Positions 1-8,922 of a DNA stretch of 64,000 nucleotides are shown piece after piece. The position numbers and the translations under genes were made by a program. Under the pieces are notes generated by a model. The model had not been told where the DNA came from. It searched no databases and was given only the letters and a program-made list of their open reading frames with translations. This DNA comes from Arthrobacter sp. (lineage in GTDB: Bacteria > Actinomycetota > Actinomycetes > Actinomycetales > Micrococcaceae). Location of the stretch: NCBI GenBank assembly GCA_031277795.1, contig JAITLQ010000005.1, forward strand, positions 1 to 64,000, written 5' to 3'. Within the stretch, counting starts at the first letter, position 1. Each line of letters starts with the position of its first letter.

Positions 1-1233
1 GCGGCGTTGTTGTTCGTAGCGCGGTTCTGCTCCGTCGGGGTCCAGGACCAGTCCCCAGCCTTTGGATTCTTCCTTGATGCGTTCAAGGCCCACGCGGCCT
101 CCGGAGATCGCGGAGCCGGCGCCCCGGCGGGAGGAACGTTCGTCCATGCTCGGTGGGAGCACGGGATTGAACGGCACCGGCGGCTCAGGCCGCTGCTGCT
201 GCGCCTGGTGGTGAGGCCACGCCCCGCCCGCGCCAGCACCAGAACCGAAGCTGGGATCGGCGCCGAAGGGTGAGCCAGCAGCAGGGCCGTAACCTGAGCC
301 CGGGTCAGTGGCGGAGCCGGTCCCGGCGCCGGTACCGAAGGGTGCGCCTGCATCCGGGCTGGAGCCGTAGCCCGCGCCAGGGTTGGAGCCTTGGCCGAAG
401 CCGGCCCCGGCGCCGAAGGGGGCGCCAGCATTCGGGGTGGTGGGGTCGTTTTGGTGGCCGAACCAGGCGAGTCCGGCTCGCGCGCGTGTGTCCTCGCTTG
501 GTGGGTATCCGCCAGGATTCATGCTGCTTTCCCCGCGTTCCCATGGTGCCCCACCGAGCTGTCCCCACGGCGTCATGCGAGAGTCGGGTTGGGAGTCCGG
601 TGGTGGGGTGGGGAACTCGAGGAAGCCCTCACCGGGTTCTTCTGGCCCACCGGATTGAACCGGCGCGGGCCCCGCGGCAGGGGCAGGCTCGGCTGGGTGT
701 GTGGGTTTGAAGAGGTTGATGCGGCCGCCGGTGGCGTTGGCGACGAGGGCGGCTTCTGCGACGGCGGTGCCGCCGTTGACGGTTTCGCCGGTGAGTTTGG
801 AGAGTTGTTCGACGATGGCCTTGGCGATGTCTGCGCTGAGTTCGCCTGCTTCGAGGGCGGCGGCCACGGCGGGGCGGGCCGGGGGTAGGTCTCCGGTGGA
901 GATCCCGGTGCGGGGTTGCACGGCGGCGGCGACCTCGATCCACGCCCCGGCCACGTACCCGTTGACGCCGAAGACGTCCATGACGAGGCGGCGCGTATTC
1001 GAGTGTCCTAGCCGGCGGGCGAGTGATTCGATGGGGGTGAGCGGTTCGGAGCGCCTGGCCACGGCACCGGCGGCCGCGATCTTCACGGCGTCGCAGCTGC
1101 GGGAGAGATCGGCGGCGGCGCCGAGGGCCGCGACGACGACTTCTTCTGGGGCGCCGTCCCAGGCGCGGGGACCGGCGGCGATGAGGGAACGCAGTGTGGC
1201 GGTGGCCTGGGTTAAGGCCTCAACGTCCAACAT
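1..1233 (-). CDS. DUF222 (13E12-type) domain protein, C-terminus beyond the window
   Basis: The frame is open from an ATG at 1233 to the left edge (411 codons seen). An AGGTG-type ribosome site lies about 7 bases upstream. Residues 1-165 are alanine-rich and helical and look like the DUF222 domain that in actinobacteria usually precedes an HNH nuclease motif; no HNH motif is visible, so it would have to lie off the window. Residues 190-350 are a Gly/Pro/Ala/Phe-rich low-complexity stretch with repeated units such as APFGAGAGFG and APFGTGAGTG. After this the chain becomes ordinary again (GLERIKEESKGW). DUF222-HNH genes are multicopy and often linked to mobile DNA, but no recombination sites are visible here. 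The molecular role is unknown. Confidence 0.75.
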   Translation of the reverse strand, partial: MLDVEALTQATATLRSLIAAGPRAWDGAPEEVVVAALGAAADLSRSCDAVKIAAAGAVARRSEPLTPIESLARRLGHSNTRRLVMDVFGVNGYVAGAWIEVAAAVQPRTGISTGDLPPARPAVAAALEAGELSADIAKAIVEQLSKLTGETVNGGTAVAEAALVANATGGRINLFKPTHPAEPAPAAGPAPVQSGGPEEPGEGFLEFPTPPPDSQPDSRMTPWGQLGGAPWERGESSMNPGGYPPSEDTRARAGLAWFGHQNDPTTPNAGAPFGAGAGFGQGSNPGAGYGSSPDAGAPFGTGAGTGSATDPGSGYGPAAGSPFGADPSFGSGAGAGGAWPHHQAQQQRPEPPVPFNPVLPPSMDERSSRRGAGSAISGGRVGLERIKEESKGWGLVLDPDGAEPRYEQQRR

Positions 1234-1803
1234 GTTCTACACCTCCCGCCATGGCGCGTGCGCGTACCGAAAAAGAAACCTGAAACCCGGTCACAGACCG
1301 GTCAGGGGTCACCCTGTTGTCTTGCTGTTTCTCGGTGCTGGCGAGGGTTCTATTCTACTGATTTTGGCTGGGAATGGGCTGGGAAAATTGGTGCAAATGA
1401 TGGCAAACAATCACAAGCACTAACCCCTGACAGTTTGAACAACACCTCAGAGGCGGCCCTAGACACCTCCCACGCGCCCTCCGAGCGCCCCCGCTCAACA
1501 CCCCTTTCCGCCCCCTTGGGCATCCCTCGGACGCCCTCTCGGGCGCTCCTGCAGGCGCTCGAGTGCCGCCGTCCCGGGCGCCGCATCAGGCGCCGCATCA
1601 GACACCCTCTGCGGGCGCCCGAGCGCCGGGCCCCTCCCCCACCCCGCGCCGAAGGCGACTCCGTCGCCTGACGGCACCCCACGCCGTCGTGCACTGGGAC
1701 AGCGCTTGTCGCGCCCCCGACACCGAGCCGCGCCCGTTGACACCCCCTCGGCCCGCGGCTTGGATGTGAGGCGTCACACATCAAGCGACACGGGAGCAGG
1801 AAC
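1234..1803. other. Intergenic region with a tandem 12-mer and the promoter of the acyl-CoA ligase
   Basis: This 570-bp gap has no convincing gene. Positions 1260-1440 are less GC-rich than the surroundings and probably hold the upstream region of the DUF222 gene. Positions 1470-1680 are rich in GGCGC, including GGCGCCGCATCA twice in tandem (1577-1600). The right end holds a promoter and operator-like site described separately. Confidence 0.5.
1737..1778 (+). promoter_or_regulatory. Promoter and TGTGA/TCACA operator-like palindrome of the acyl-CoA ligase
   Basis: TTGACA at 1737-1742 is followed after 17 bases by TTGGAT (1760-1765). The perfect inverted repeat TGTGA-GGCG-TCACA (1765-1778) would cover the transcription start, a position suited to repression. 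The half-sites resemble Crp/Fnr-family sites, but the 4-base spacer is shorter than the usual 6. The regulator is unknown. Confidence 0.45.
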
Positions 1804-3378
1804 ATGCAGCAGCAGGGCTTCGCGCGGATCAACGTCGCCTCCGTCTTGGCAGAAAGCGCCAAACGCTACCCCGAGCACACCGCGGTGACGCTGGGCCCGC
1901 AATCGCTCAACTACACGCAGCTCTGGGCGCAGACCCGGGCGTACGCCGGCGCCCTGAGCGCGCGCGGCGTGGGCCAGGGCACCAAGGTCGCGCTGCTCAT
2001 GCCCAACATCCCCCACTTCGCCTTCGTCTACTACGGCGCGCTGGCGCTCGGCGCCACCGTCGTCCCGGTCCACGCGCTCCTAAAGCGGCACGAGATCGCC
2101 TATGTCCTGGAGGACTCCGGCGCGAGCCTCCTCATCGCCGCCGCCCCGCTCCTGGGTGAGGGCGCCCCGGGTGCCCAGGCGGCCGGCGTCGACCTCTTGA
2201 GCGTCCTGGCACCAGAGGAGCTCGGCACCACCCGCCTGGAGGACCTCGCGGCCGCCGCCACCCCGATCGACCACCTCGAGCTGCAGGATCCGGGCGCCAT
2301 CGCCGCGATCCTCTACACCTCGGGCACCACGGGCAAGCCCAAGGGCGCCATGCTTTCGCACTTTGCCCTCCTCGAGCAGACCAGCGCACTGCTCGTGGAC
2401 ACCTTCGACATGACGGACACCGACAAGATCTTCGGGGCCCTCCCGCTCTTCCACATCTTTGGCCAAACCGTGGTGCTCAACCTCGGCATCCGGGCCGGCG
2501 CGGAGCTCGTCCTGGTGCCCAAGTTCAATGGCCCGGAGGCCTGGGACGCGCTTCTGGACCAGGGCATCACGATCATGGCGGGCGTCCCCACGATGTATGT
2601 GGGCCTCGTCGAGGCGGCCCGCGGGCGCGAGGGGACGCCGCCGGCCCTGCGCTACGCCGTCTCGGGCGGAGCGAGCCTGCCCGTCGCCGTCCTCGAGCGC
2701 TTCGAGCAGGCCACGGGTGCGCGCATCCACGAGGGCTACGGCCTGACCGAAACCAGCCCCGTGGTGAGCTTCAACGAGGTGGGCACGGACCCGCGCCCCG
2801 GGACCATCGGACGCCCCATCTGGGGCATCGACGCGGAGATCGCCGACCCGGCCGTCCCCGACCGCATCGTCCTCCTGCCGCGCGGCGAACTCGGCGAGGT
2901 GGTGGTGCGCGGGCACAACCTCTTCTCCGGCTACCTCGGCCGCCCGGAGGCCACCGCGGAGGCGGTGGTGGAGGGCTGGTTCCGCACGGGCGACCTCGGG
3001 ACCAAGGACGAGGAGGACTACCTGCGCATCATGGATCGCAAGAAGGACATGGTCATCCGCAACGGCTACAACGTCTACCCGCGCGAGGTGGAGGAGGCCC
3101 TCCTCACCCACCCGGAGATCGCCAACGCCGCGGTGTACGGCATCAGCGACCCGGTGCACGGCCAAGAGATCGCCGCCTCCGTCACGCTGACCCCCGCCAG
3201 CACGCTCACCGCCGACGCCATCCTCGCCTACGGCCAGGAGCGGCTGGCCGCCTACAAGTACCCGCGCATCGTCAAGATCGTCACCGAGTTCCCCATGGGA
3301 CCCTCGGGCAAGATCCTCAAGCGCGAGCTCGTCCGTGTCGCCGAGGACGGTCCGGACGCGGCGCCGGAGGCCGGCTAG
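1804..3378 (+). CDS. Acyl-CoA synthetase (long-chain fatty-acid--CoA ligase family)
   Basis: A 524-residue member of the ANL adenylating superfamily. It activates a carboxylic acid to acyl-AMP and then acyl-CoA in the cytosol. The P-loop YTSGTTGKPKGAMLSH is near residue 175, the A5 motif YGLTETSP near 315, the A7/A8 region with FRTGDLG and DRKKDMVIRNGYNVYPREVEE near 395-430, and the catalytic lysine is in PSGKILKREL near the C-terminus. Length and motif order fit FadD-type long- or medium-chain ligases; chain-length preference cannot be read from sequence. The ATG at 1804 has GGGAGCAGG upstream. It stands alone with its own promoter. Confidence 0.85.
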   Translation: MQQQGFARINVASVLAESAKRYPEHTAVTLGPQSLNYTQLWAQTRAYAGALSARGVGQGTKVALLMPNIPHFAFVYYGALALGATVVPVHALLKRHEIAYVLEDSGASLLIAAAPLLGEGAPGAQAAGVDLLSVLAPEELGTTRLEDLAAAATPIDHLELQDPGAIAAILYTSGTTGKPKGAMLSHFALLEQTSALLVDTFDMTDTDKIFGALPLFHIFGQTVVLNLGIRAGAELVLVPKFNGPEAWDALLDQGITIMAGVPTMYVGLVEAARGREGTPPALRYAVSGGASLPVAVLERFEQATGARIHEGYGLTETSPVVSFNEVGTDPRPGTIGRPIWGIDAEIADPAVPDRIVLLPRGELGEVVVRGHNLFSGYLGRPEATAEAVVEGWFRTGDLGTKDEEDYLRIMDRKKDMVIRNGYNVYPREVEEALLTHPEIANAAVYGISDPVHGQEIAASVTLTPASTLTADAILAYGQERLAAYKYPRIVKIVTEFPMGPSGKILKRELVRVAEDGPDAAPEAG

Positions 3379-3582
3379 CCAACCGTGTGAACGCGCTCCA
3401 GGGGCGGGCGCGTGGCTGGCGGTGTCGCCGCGGGCGCGGGAGCAGAATGCCCGACGGCGCGTGGTCCCGAACCTGGGGCTTGTGCCCGACGGCGCGTGGC
3501 CCCGAACCTGGGGGCCCGTGCCCGACGACGCGGGCCGACGCAGGTGCTGGGGGAGTGCGGCGTGCCGCTTCCGTGGCGCCGC
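3379..3582. repeat. Tandem 35-36 bp repeat between convergent genes
   Basis: The unit begins TGCCCGACGGCGCGTGG and continues with CCCGAACCTGGGG. Copies start at 3448, 3483 and (degenerate) 3519. The same 14-base core occurs in other gene gaps of this window, as arms of the hairpin at 47256-47302 and just after the gene ending at 62267. It probably acts in transcription termination between the convergent genes, or is a dispersed intergenic repeat. Confidence 0.6.
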
Positions 3583-4593
3583 TCAGGCCTCGGCGGGGTG
3601 GCGGAACGGGTTGATGAAGCCCCGGGTGGCCCGACCGTCGTCGTCCAGGAGCTGGCCCATGTGCTTACTCATGGTGACGACCACCGAACGGTCCATGATG
3701 CGGGCGCCTGGCAAGGCGGCCTCCATGGCCGCCTCGAAGCGTGACACGTCGGAGAGCTGACGCAGCCACACCGCCATGACGAGGTTGTACTGGCTGGCGG
3801 CGGCCATGGCGGTGCGCGCCTCCGGAACGCGTTCGAGCAGCCGGCGAAGGTTGGGGATGAGCGCGGCTGGCGTGTTCATGTAGTACCAGGCGTAGATGGG
3901 CGAGGGGGTCCTGGCCCGCGAGATGTCGGTACGCACGCGCAACAGGTCCTGTTCAAGGGCGCGGGCGAGCCCGTCTGCGACGCGTTGCTCGCTCAGGCCG
4001 TGGCGTTGGGCGATGACCGAGACAGGGACCCTGCCATCCTGGGGGAGCTCGGCTCGCAGCGCGGCCTCGACGTCCGGATGGACGGTACGCGGTGCGCGGG
4101 GCCGCGGCGGCTTGGGACCGGGAACGCGGGCCTGTTCGCCGGGCGACAGGGCGCGGAGTCGCCAGCTGGAGGCATCCATGATGACCTCAGTGACGAGGTG
4201 GCTCTGCGCCTGTCGCACGCCGTCCAGTGCGCCGATCTTGTGGGTGACGACGTCCCAGAGATGGGCGGTGCTGTGCATCATCGCGGTGGCGATGATGTCC
4301 CGGCCTCCCGTGGTGTGGTCGATCGTGATGAGCTCGGGGATCGCGCCGAGCGCCTGAACCACCTCGTCAACGCGTTGGGGCACGCAGGAGATGTCGATGA
4401 GCGCGCCCTGTGGCGCGGTGAAGTAGCCGGTCACCCAGGCCTCACCGGCGGACACGAGCCGCTCCCAGCGGCGGGAAAGCGTCACGGCGTCGGCGCCGAC
4501 GACGGCCGCTAGGGCACTCCACGGGGCACGCGGATTGATCTGCAAGGCATGGATGAGTCGCTCGTCTAGTGGTTCAAACAAGGAATCCGGCAT
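3583..4593 (-). CDS. Two-domain Lrp/AsnC-family transcriptional regulator
   Basis: The 336-residue protein is twice the usual Lrp length and has two Lrp units in tandem. First is a helix-turn-helix (residues about 8-50, beginning LDERLIHALQINPRAPW) and a ligand domain (65-150). Then comes a second helix-turn-helix (about 175-225, VSVIAQRHGLSEQRVADGLA) and a second ligand domain (235-325). Lrp proteins sense amino acids or related small molecules. The ATG at 4593 was chosen because the fold starts right after it; a longer frame runs upstream to 4809 but overlaps the divergent gene. It is divergent from the MFS-M20-SdaA operon, so it is probably that operon's regulator (inference). Confidence 0.8.
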   Translation of the reverse strand: MPDSLFEPLDERLIHALQINPRAPWSALAAVVGADAVTLSRRWERLVSAGEAWVTGYFTAPQGALIDISCVPQRVDEVVQALGAIPELITIDHTTGGRDIIATAMMHSTAHLWDVVTHKIGALDGVRQAQSHLVTEVIMDASSWRLRALSPGEQARVPGPKPPRPRAPRTVHPDVEAALRAELPQDGRVPVSVIAQRHGLSEQRVADGLARALEQDLLRVRTDISRARTPSPIYAWYYMNTPAALIPNLRRLLERVPEARTAMAAASQYNLVMAVWLRQLSDVSRFEAAMEAALPGARIMDRSVVVTMSKHMGQLLDDDGRATRGFINPFRHPAEA

Positions 4594-4693
4594 AGGCACG
4601 AAAGTATCACCGCTTTCCTGCGAAACAAGGGGAGCGAGTGCATCTGAACTCCAGACTGATGTGATCCGGTTCACGCTTCTAGTTGGAGTGCAC
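4594..4693. promoter_or_regulatory. Divergent promoter region with GTGA-TCAC operator
   Basis: The 100-bp space between the Lrp gene and the MFS operon contains the palindrome GTGATCCGGTTCAC (4661-4674), with GTGA/TCAC arms around a CCGG core. It is the best candidate for the Lrp-type binding site. On the minus strand GATACT (near 4605) is a plausible -10 for the regulator. Confidence 0.45.
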
Positions 4694-6160
4694 ATGAATT
4701 CAACAACGCTCCGTCCCTCAGGCGCTGGTGCCGCCGTCGGCTTCCTCGTGGTGATGGAGTTTGGCAGCGGCATCTTGCAAGGCTGGCTGAGCCCCCTGTT
4801 CTCCACCATCGGTCAGCAGTACGGCGTCAGCGCCGCCTCCCTCAACTGGGTGAGCGCCGCCTACCTGCTCGCAACGGTCTTGGTGGTTCCCCTGCTGTCG
4901 AAGCTGGGCGACATCTACGGGCACAAGAAGGTGCTGTTCATCGCGACCATCGTGGTGGCCCTCTCCTCCGTTCTGGTGGCCTTTGCCCCGAACTACGGTC
5001 TCTTCCTCCTCGGCCGCGCCATCCAGGCCCCGCTGGCCGTGTTCCTTCCGTTGGAGTTTGCCATCGTGCACCAGCGCGATCCCGAGAACGCCGGCCGCAG
5101 CATCGGCCGACTCGTTGGCGCGCTGACGCTGGGCGCCGCCGTGGGCGGCCTGCTTTCCGGCGTGGTGCTTGACGCCACGGGAAGCCTCTCCGCCACGCTG
5201 ATGGTTCCCGCCCTCTTCATGCTCCTGTGCGTCATTGGCGTCAAGGTCTTCGTGACGGAAACCGAGCTGCGCACCCAGAGCAAAGTCGACTACCTCGGGG
5301 CGTTGCTCCTGGGCGGCGGCCTCGTGCTCTTCCTTGGCGGCCTCTCCAACATGGCCACGCTGTCCCCGGTGATCGCCGCGACGGCCATGATCGTCGGCCT
5401 GGCCCTCTTGCTGGGCTGGGTGGTTTCGGCCCGCAAGGTGGAGCAACCGCTCATCGACTTGAGGGTGCTGCTGAAGGGCGGCATCGGCCTGCCGATCGTG
5501 GTGGCCTTCTTGTACGGCGCGCAGATGTTCGGCTCGCAGAGCCCCACGTCGGTGTACCTGCGCTCCGATCCGGGCGCGCAGGGCTTCGGATTTGGCGCCA
5601 CCGCCACGGTGGCCGGACTGGTGCTCTCGCTCATGGCGGCGGCCTCCTTTGTTGGCGCAGCCTTCAGCGATCGAGTGGCGCGCGCCACCTCGGGCCCGCG
5701 GGCCGTGACGTTGGGCGGCGTGGTGAGCGCCGCCGGCTACGCCTTGATGATCCTGGTCCCTGCCTCGCTGCCCGTGTTCACGGTGTGGCTGGTCATCTGC
5801 GGCCTCGGCGCCGGCGTGGTGATCGGCGCGCTGCCGACCATCGTGGTCAAGCGGGCCGACCCCGACGCGGTGGGCATCGCCTCCGGCCTCTACAACACGG
5901 CGCGCACGGCGGCCGGCGCCGTCTCCGGGGCGCTCTTTGCCTTGCTGATGGCGGCCCTTGCCGACAAGGGAACAGGCGGCGCGAGCACGTCCACGGCCAC
6001 CGGCTTCCACGCCGTGTGGTGGATCTGCGCGGCCCTCTGCGTCACGTTCGCCGTCGTGGCCATGTTCATTCGAGACGAGCCCGGGCAGCCCGCCGAGCAG
6101 GAGTCCGTTTCACCCGCGGCCACCGGCCGGGACGACGCGCAGCTCGTCGGCGAGAACTAG
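4694..6160 (+). CDS. MFS transporter (14-helix DHA2-like)
   Basis: 488 residues with about 14 hydrophobic segments, typical of drug:H+ antiporter family 2. The inter-helix motif GDIYGHKKV is near residue 75 and an acidic cytoplasmic end is present. The ATG at 4694 is preceded by GGAG at good distance; the longer open frame upstream crosses the promoter region. It is the first gene of an operon with an M20 amidohydrolase and serine ammonia-lyase, so the cargo may be the amidohydrolase substrate or product. Direction of transport is not evident: the family is mostly exporters, while the context suits uptake. Confidence 0.85.
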   Translation: MNSTTLRPSGAGAAVGFLVVMEFGSGILQGWLSPLFSTIGQQYGVSAASLNWVSAAYLLATVLVVPLLSKLGDIYGHKKVLFIATIVVALSSVLVAFAPNYGLFLLGRAIQAPLAVFLPLEFAIVHQRDPENAGRSIGRLVGALTLGAAVGGLLSGVVLDATGSLSATLMVPALFMLLCVIGVKVFVTETELRTQSKVDYLGALLLGGGLVLFLGGLSNMATLSPVIAATAMIVGLALLLGWVVSARKVEQPLIDLRVLLKGGIGLPIVVAFLYGAQMFGSQSPTSVYLRSDPGAQGFGFGATATVAGLVLSLMAAASFVGAAFSDRVARATSGPRAVTLGGVVSAAGYALMILVPASLPVFTVWLVICGLGAGVVIGALPTIVVKRADPDAVGIASGLYNTARTAAGAVSGALFALLMAALADKGTGGASTSTATGFHAVWWICAALCVTFAVVAMFIRDEPGQPAEQESVSPAATGRDDAQLVGEN

Positions 6161-6258
6161 ATCCCTCCCCGGCCGGCGCAGCACGCGCCCCGGCCCTCAA
6201 GATTCCACACAGATCGATCCCGGTTTCTGCCGGGGCAACCCATCTTCGAGGAGAAGAC

Positions 6259-7488
6259 ATGACGATCCAGAGCGAGACCATCAACGCCGAGGCTCTGCGC
6301 CAGCGCGTCCAGGACACGGTGGCCCAGGTGGGCGACGGCCTGGTCAAGCTGAGCCACGACATCCACGGTTTCAGTGAGGTCTCGTGGCAGGAGCACCGTT
6401 CGGCGCGGGCCGTGGCCGAGGTGCTGCGGGAGGCGGGCTTTGCAACGGAGGTCGGAGCGTACGGTGTGCAGACCTCGGTCGAGGCGACCTACGGCGAGGG
6501 CGACCTGACGGTGGTCCTGTGCTCCGAGTACGACGCGCTGCCCGACGTGGGCCACGCGTGCGGCCACAACATCATCGCCGCGGCCGGCGTGGGTGCCGCT
6601 CTTGCGCTGAAGGAGGTGGCGGACGAGGTCGGTCTGCGCGTGAAGTTGCTCGGTACCCCGGCCGAGGAACACGGCGGCGGAAAGGTGGCCCTGCTGGAGG
6701 CAGGCGCTTGGGAGGACGCCGCGTTTTCGATGATGGTGCACGGCATGTCGGGCAAGGAGCAGGGCGTGCGCTACATGTCCATGACCGCCGTGGAGCGCTT
6801 CGAGGTTACCTTCACCGGTCGCGAGGCCCATGCGGCCGGCGCGCCGGACAAGGCGATCAACGCGGGCGCCGCCGCGAGCCTTGCCCTCGTGAACCTGGCG
6901 ATGTTGCGTCAGCACCTGCCGGAGCGCTCAAACACCAACGCCTACATCTCCGACGGCGGCGGGGCGACCAACGTCATCGCCGGCACCACCAAGGTTCAGG
7001 TGGAGGTGCGTGCCTCTGAGCTTGACGCGTGGCGCGAGCTCAAGAAGCGGGTCCTGGCTTGTTTCGAGGGTGCCGCCATCGCGACCGGTTGCGGGTGGGA
7101 GCACCGCCAGACTGAGCACCCCTACGCCCCCGTGAACACCGATGACGCCATCGGCGAGCTGTGGGACAGGAATATGGAGGCCCTGGGCCGTCCCGTCGAT
7201 AACACCCCGTCCTATGGTGGCGGTTCCACCGACATGGGCAATGTGTCCCAGGTGGTCCCCACCGTCCACGGCATGGTTGCCGTGCGAGGCTCCCAGGCCG
7301 TACCGCATCACCCGGACTTTGCCGCCGATGCGATCTCGGCAGGGGCGGACGACGCCGTCGTGGACGGGGCGGCCGTGCTTGCCCTGACCGCGCTCGACGT
7401 CGCCCTCAATCCCTCGCTGCGCGCCAGCCTGCTGGAGCAACAGGCTGCGCGCGGTGCGGGTGCGACCACGATCACGCTGCAGGCCTGA
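6259..7488 (+). CDS. M20-family amidohydrolase (aminoacylase / AbgB-like)
   Basis: 409 residues. Peptidase M20D-type enzymes hydrolyse amide bonds of N-acyl amino acids, p-aminobenzoyl-glutamate or small dipeptides using a dinuclear metal site. Visible hallmarks are GHACGHNIIAAAGVG (about residue 95), GTPAEEHGGGKV (about 133), VHGMSG, and GREAHAAGAPDKAINA (about 192). The ATG at 6259 follows GGAGAAGAC. The gene lies 98 bp after the MFS gene and its stop is 2 bases before the start of sdaA, so it is translationally linked to serine breakdown. A serine-containing N-acyl or dipeptide substrate is therefore a reasonable guess. Confidence 0.85.
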   Translation: MTIQSETINAEALRQRVQDTVAQVGDGLVKLSHDIHGFSEVSWQEHRSARAVAEVLREAGFATEVGAYGVQTSVEATYGEGDLTVVLCSEYDALPDVGHACGHNIIAAAGVGAALALKEVADEVGLRVKLLGTPAEEHGGGKVALLEAGAWEDAAFSMMVHGMSGKEQGVRYMSMTAVERFEVTFTGREAHAAGAPDKAINAGAAASLALVNLAMLRQHLPERSNTNAYISDGGGATNVIAGTTKVQVEVRASELDAWRELKKRVLACFEGAAIATGCGWEHRQTEHPYAPVNTDDAIGELWDRNMEALGRPVDNTPSYGGGSTDMGNVSQVVPTVHGMVAVRGSQAVPHHPDFAADAISAGADDAVVDGAAVLALTALDVALNPSLRASLLEQQAARGAGATTITLQA

Positions 7489-7490
7489 AC

Positions 7491-8837
7491 GTGACACCCA
7501 CGTACGTCTCCGCTCTGGAGATGTTCTCCATCGGCATCGGCCCCTCGAGTTCCCACACCGTGGGGCCGATGCGCGCTGGGGAATGTTTTGCGTCCGGGTT
7601 GGCCAAGCTGGGCCTGCGCCATCGGGTGGCGAGGTACAAGGTGGTCCTCTATGGCTCGCTCGCCGCCACGGGCGTCGGGCATTCAACGCCCGACGCAGCA
7701 TTGGCCGGCTTGGATTCGTTGGATCCAGCGACGTGCGATCCGGCTCTGGTGCACGGGCGCTATGCCCGCCTCGAAGCAGGGGAGACGCTGCGAGTGGCCG
7801 GCGTTCCCCTGGTGCTGGCGGATATTGAGTTCAAGCCCAGGGTCAGGGACAAGGGTCACGCCAACGCGATGTCGTTCGTGGCGCTTGATGCCGTGGGCGA
7901 GGTGCTGAAGGAGCAGCTGTTCCTGTCCATCGGCGGCGGCTTCATTGTGCAGCCGGGCGCGGACCCGGTGCAGGTGGATGCCCCCGTCGAGCGGGTGGTC
8001 GGCTCGGACTACGCGAGCATGGACGAGCTCCTGGCCGGCCTTGGTGCGCGTTCCCTGGCCGACTTTGCCCGCGAGGCGGAGGAGGCTCTCCACGGGGTAG
8101 ACGGACTCGAGACGGGTCTTGATGCCATCTGGGAGAACATGAAGGCCAGCGTGGAGATCGGCCTGCGCACCGAGGGCACCCTTCCCGGGGGCCTGCGAGT
8201 TCCGCGCCGAGCCGCTGCCCTGCACCGTCACCTGCTGGCCGCAGACGAGCATCCGGCCGAATCGCTGGTGAGCGCCTATGCCATGGCGGTCAACGAGCAG
8301 AACGCCGGTGGCGGGCGAGTGGTCACCGCCCCCACCAACGGGGCGGCCGGCGTGGTTCCGGCCGTGCTGTATCACGCCGTTCAGCGTGGGGCCGGACGGG
8401 AGAAGGTGCACGAGTTCCTGCTCACGGCGTGCGTCATCGGTTCGCTGATCAAGGCCAACGCCTCGATCTCCGGGGCCGAGGGCGGCTGTCAGGCGGAGGT
8501 CGGTTCGGCCTGCGCCATGGCGGCGGGTGCGTTGACCGCCGTCCGCGGTGGCACGCCGGCGCAAGTGGAGAACGCGGCGGAGATCGCCCTTGAGCACCAC
8601 CTCGGGCTCACCTGCGATCCGGTGGCCGGTCTGGTGCAGATCCCCTGCATCGAGCGCAATGCCGTGGCCGCCTCGACGGCGCTGCTTGCCTCGCGCATGG
8701 CGATGCTTGGCGACGGAAGCCACCTGGTCTCCCTCGACACGGCGATCGAGACGATGCGCCAGACCGGCGCCGACATGTCCGAAAAGTACAAGGAGACCTC
8801 CACCGGAGGGCTGGCCGTCACGGTCCCCTATTGCTGA
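7491..8837 (+). CDS. sdaA: L-serine ammonia-lyase (L-serine dehydratase), single chain
   Basis: 448 residues. It converts L-serine to pyruvate and ammonia using a [4Fe-4S] cluster. The N-terminal beta domain starts [24 protein letters not shown], and the alpha domain carries [20 protein letters not shown] and the cluster cysteines in [33 protein letters not shown]. Alpha and beta domains are fused as in E. coli SdaA. The start is the GTG at 7491, two bases after the upstream stop. As the last gene of the operon it would feed serine carbon into pyruvate. Confidence 0.93.
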   Translation: MTPTYVSALEMFSIGIGPSSSHTVGPMRAGECFASGLAKLGLRHRVARYKVVLYGSLAATGVGHSTPDAALAGLDSLDPATCDPALVHGRYARLEAGETLRVAGVPLVLADIEFKPRVRDKGHANAMSFVALDAVGEVLKEQLFLSIGGGFIVQPGADPVQVDAPVERVVGSDYASMDELLAGLGARSLADFAREAEEALHGVDGLETGLDAIWENMKASVEIGLRTEGTLPGGLRVPRRAAALHRHLLAADEHPAESLVSAYAMAVNEQNAGGGRVVTAPTNGAAGVVPAVLYHAVQRGAGREKVHEFLLTACVIGSLIKANASISGAEGGCQAEVGSACAMAAGALTAVRGGTPAQVENAAEIALEHHLGLTCDPVAGLVQIPCIERNAVAASTALLASRMAMLGDGSHLVSLDTAIETMRQTGADMSEKYKETSTGGLAVTVPYC

Positions 8838-8847
8838 GGGGCCCTTT

Positions 8848-8883
8848 GAGGTTGGCGGTCACCGCGGGGTGGCCGCCGACCTC
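8848..8883 (+). terminator. Hairpin terminator after sdaA
   Basis: The arms GAGGTTGGCGGTCACC and GTGGCCGCCGACCTC form a nearly perfect 15-bp stem with a short GCGG loop 10 bases after the sdaA stop. There is no clear U-tract, as is common in actinobacteria. Confidence 0.6.
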
Positions 8884-8922
8884 AACGTGCTCCCGCCTCC
8901 CCTCGGATGAGACCATGGCGGC

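Noticed and set aside
1234-1803. Insertion-sequence remnant near the DUF222 gene
   Set aside because: No transposase fragment, terminal inverted repeats or target duplication were found; the tandem GGCGCCGCATCA is only a short repeat.
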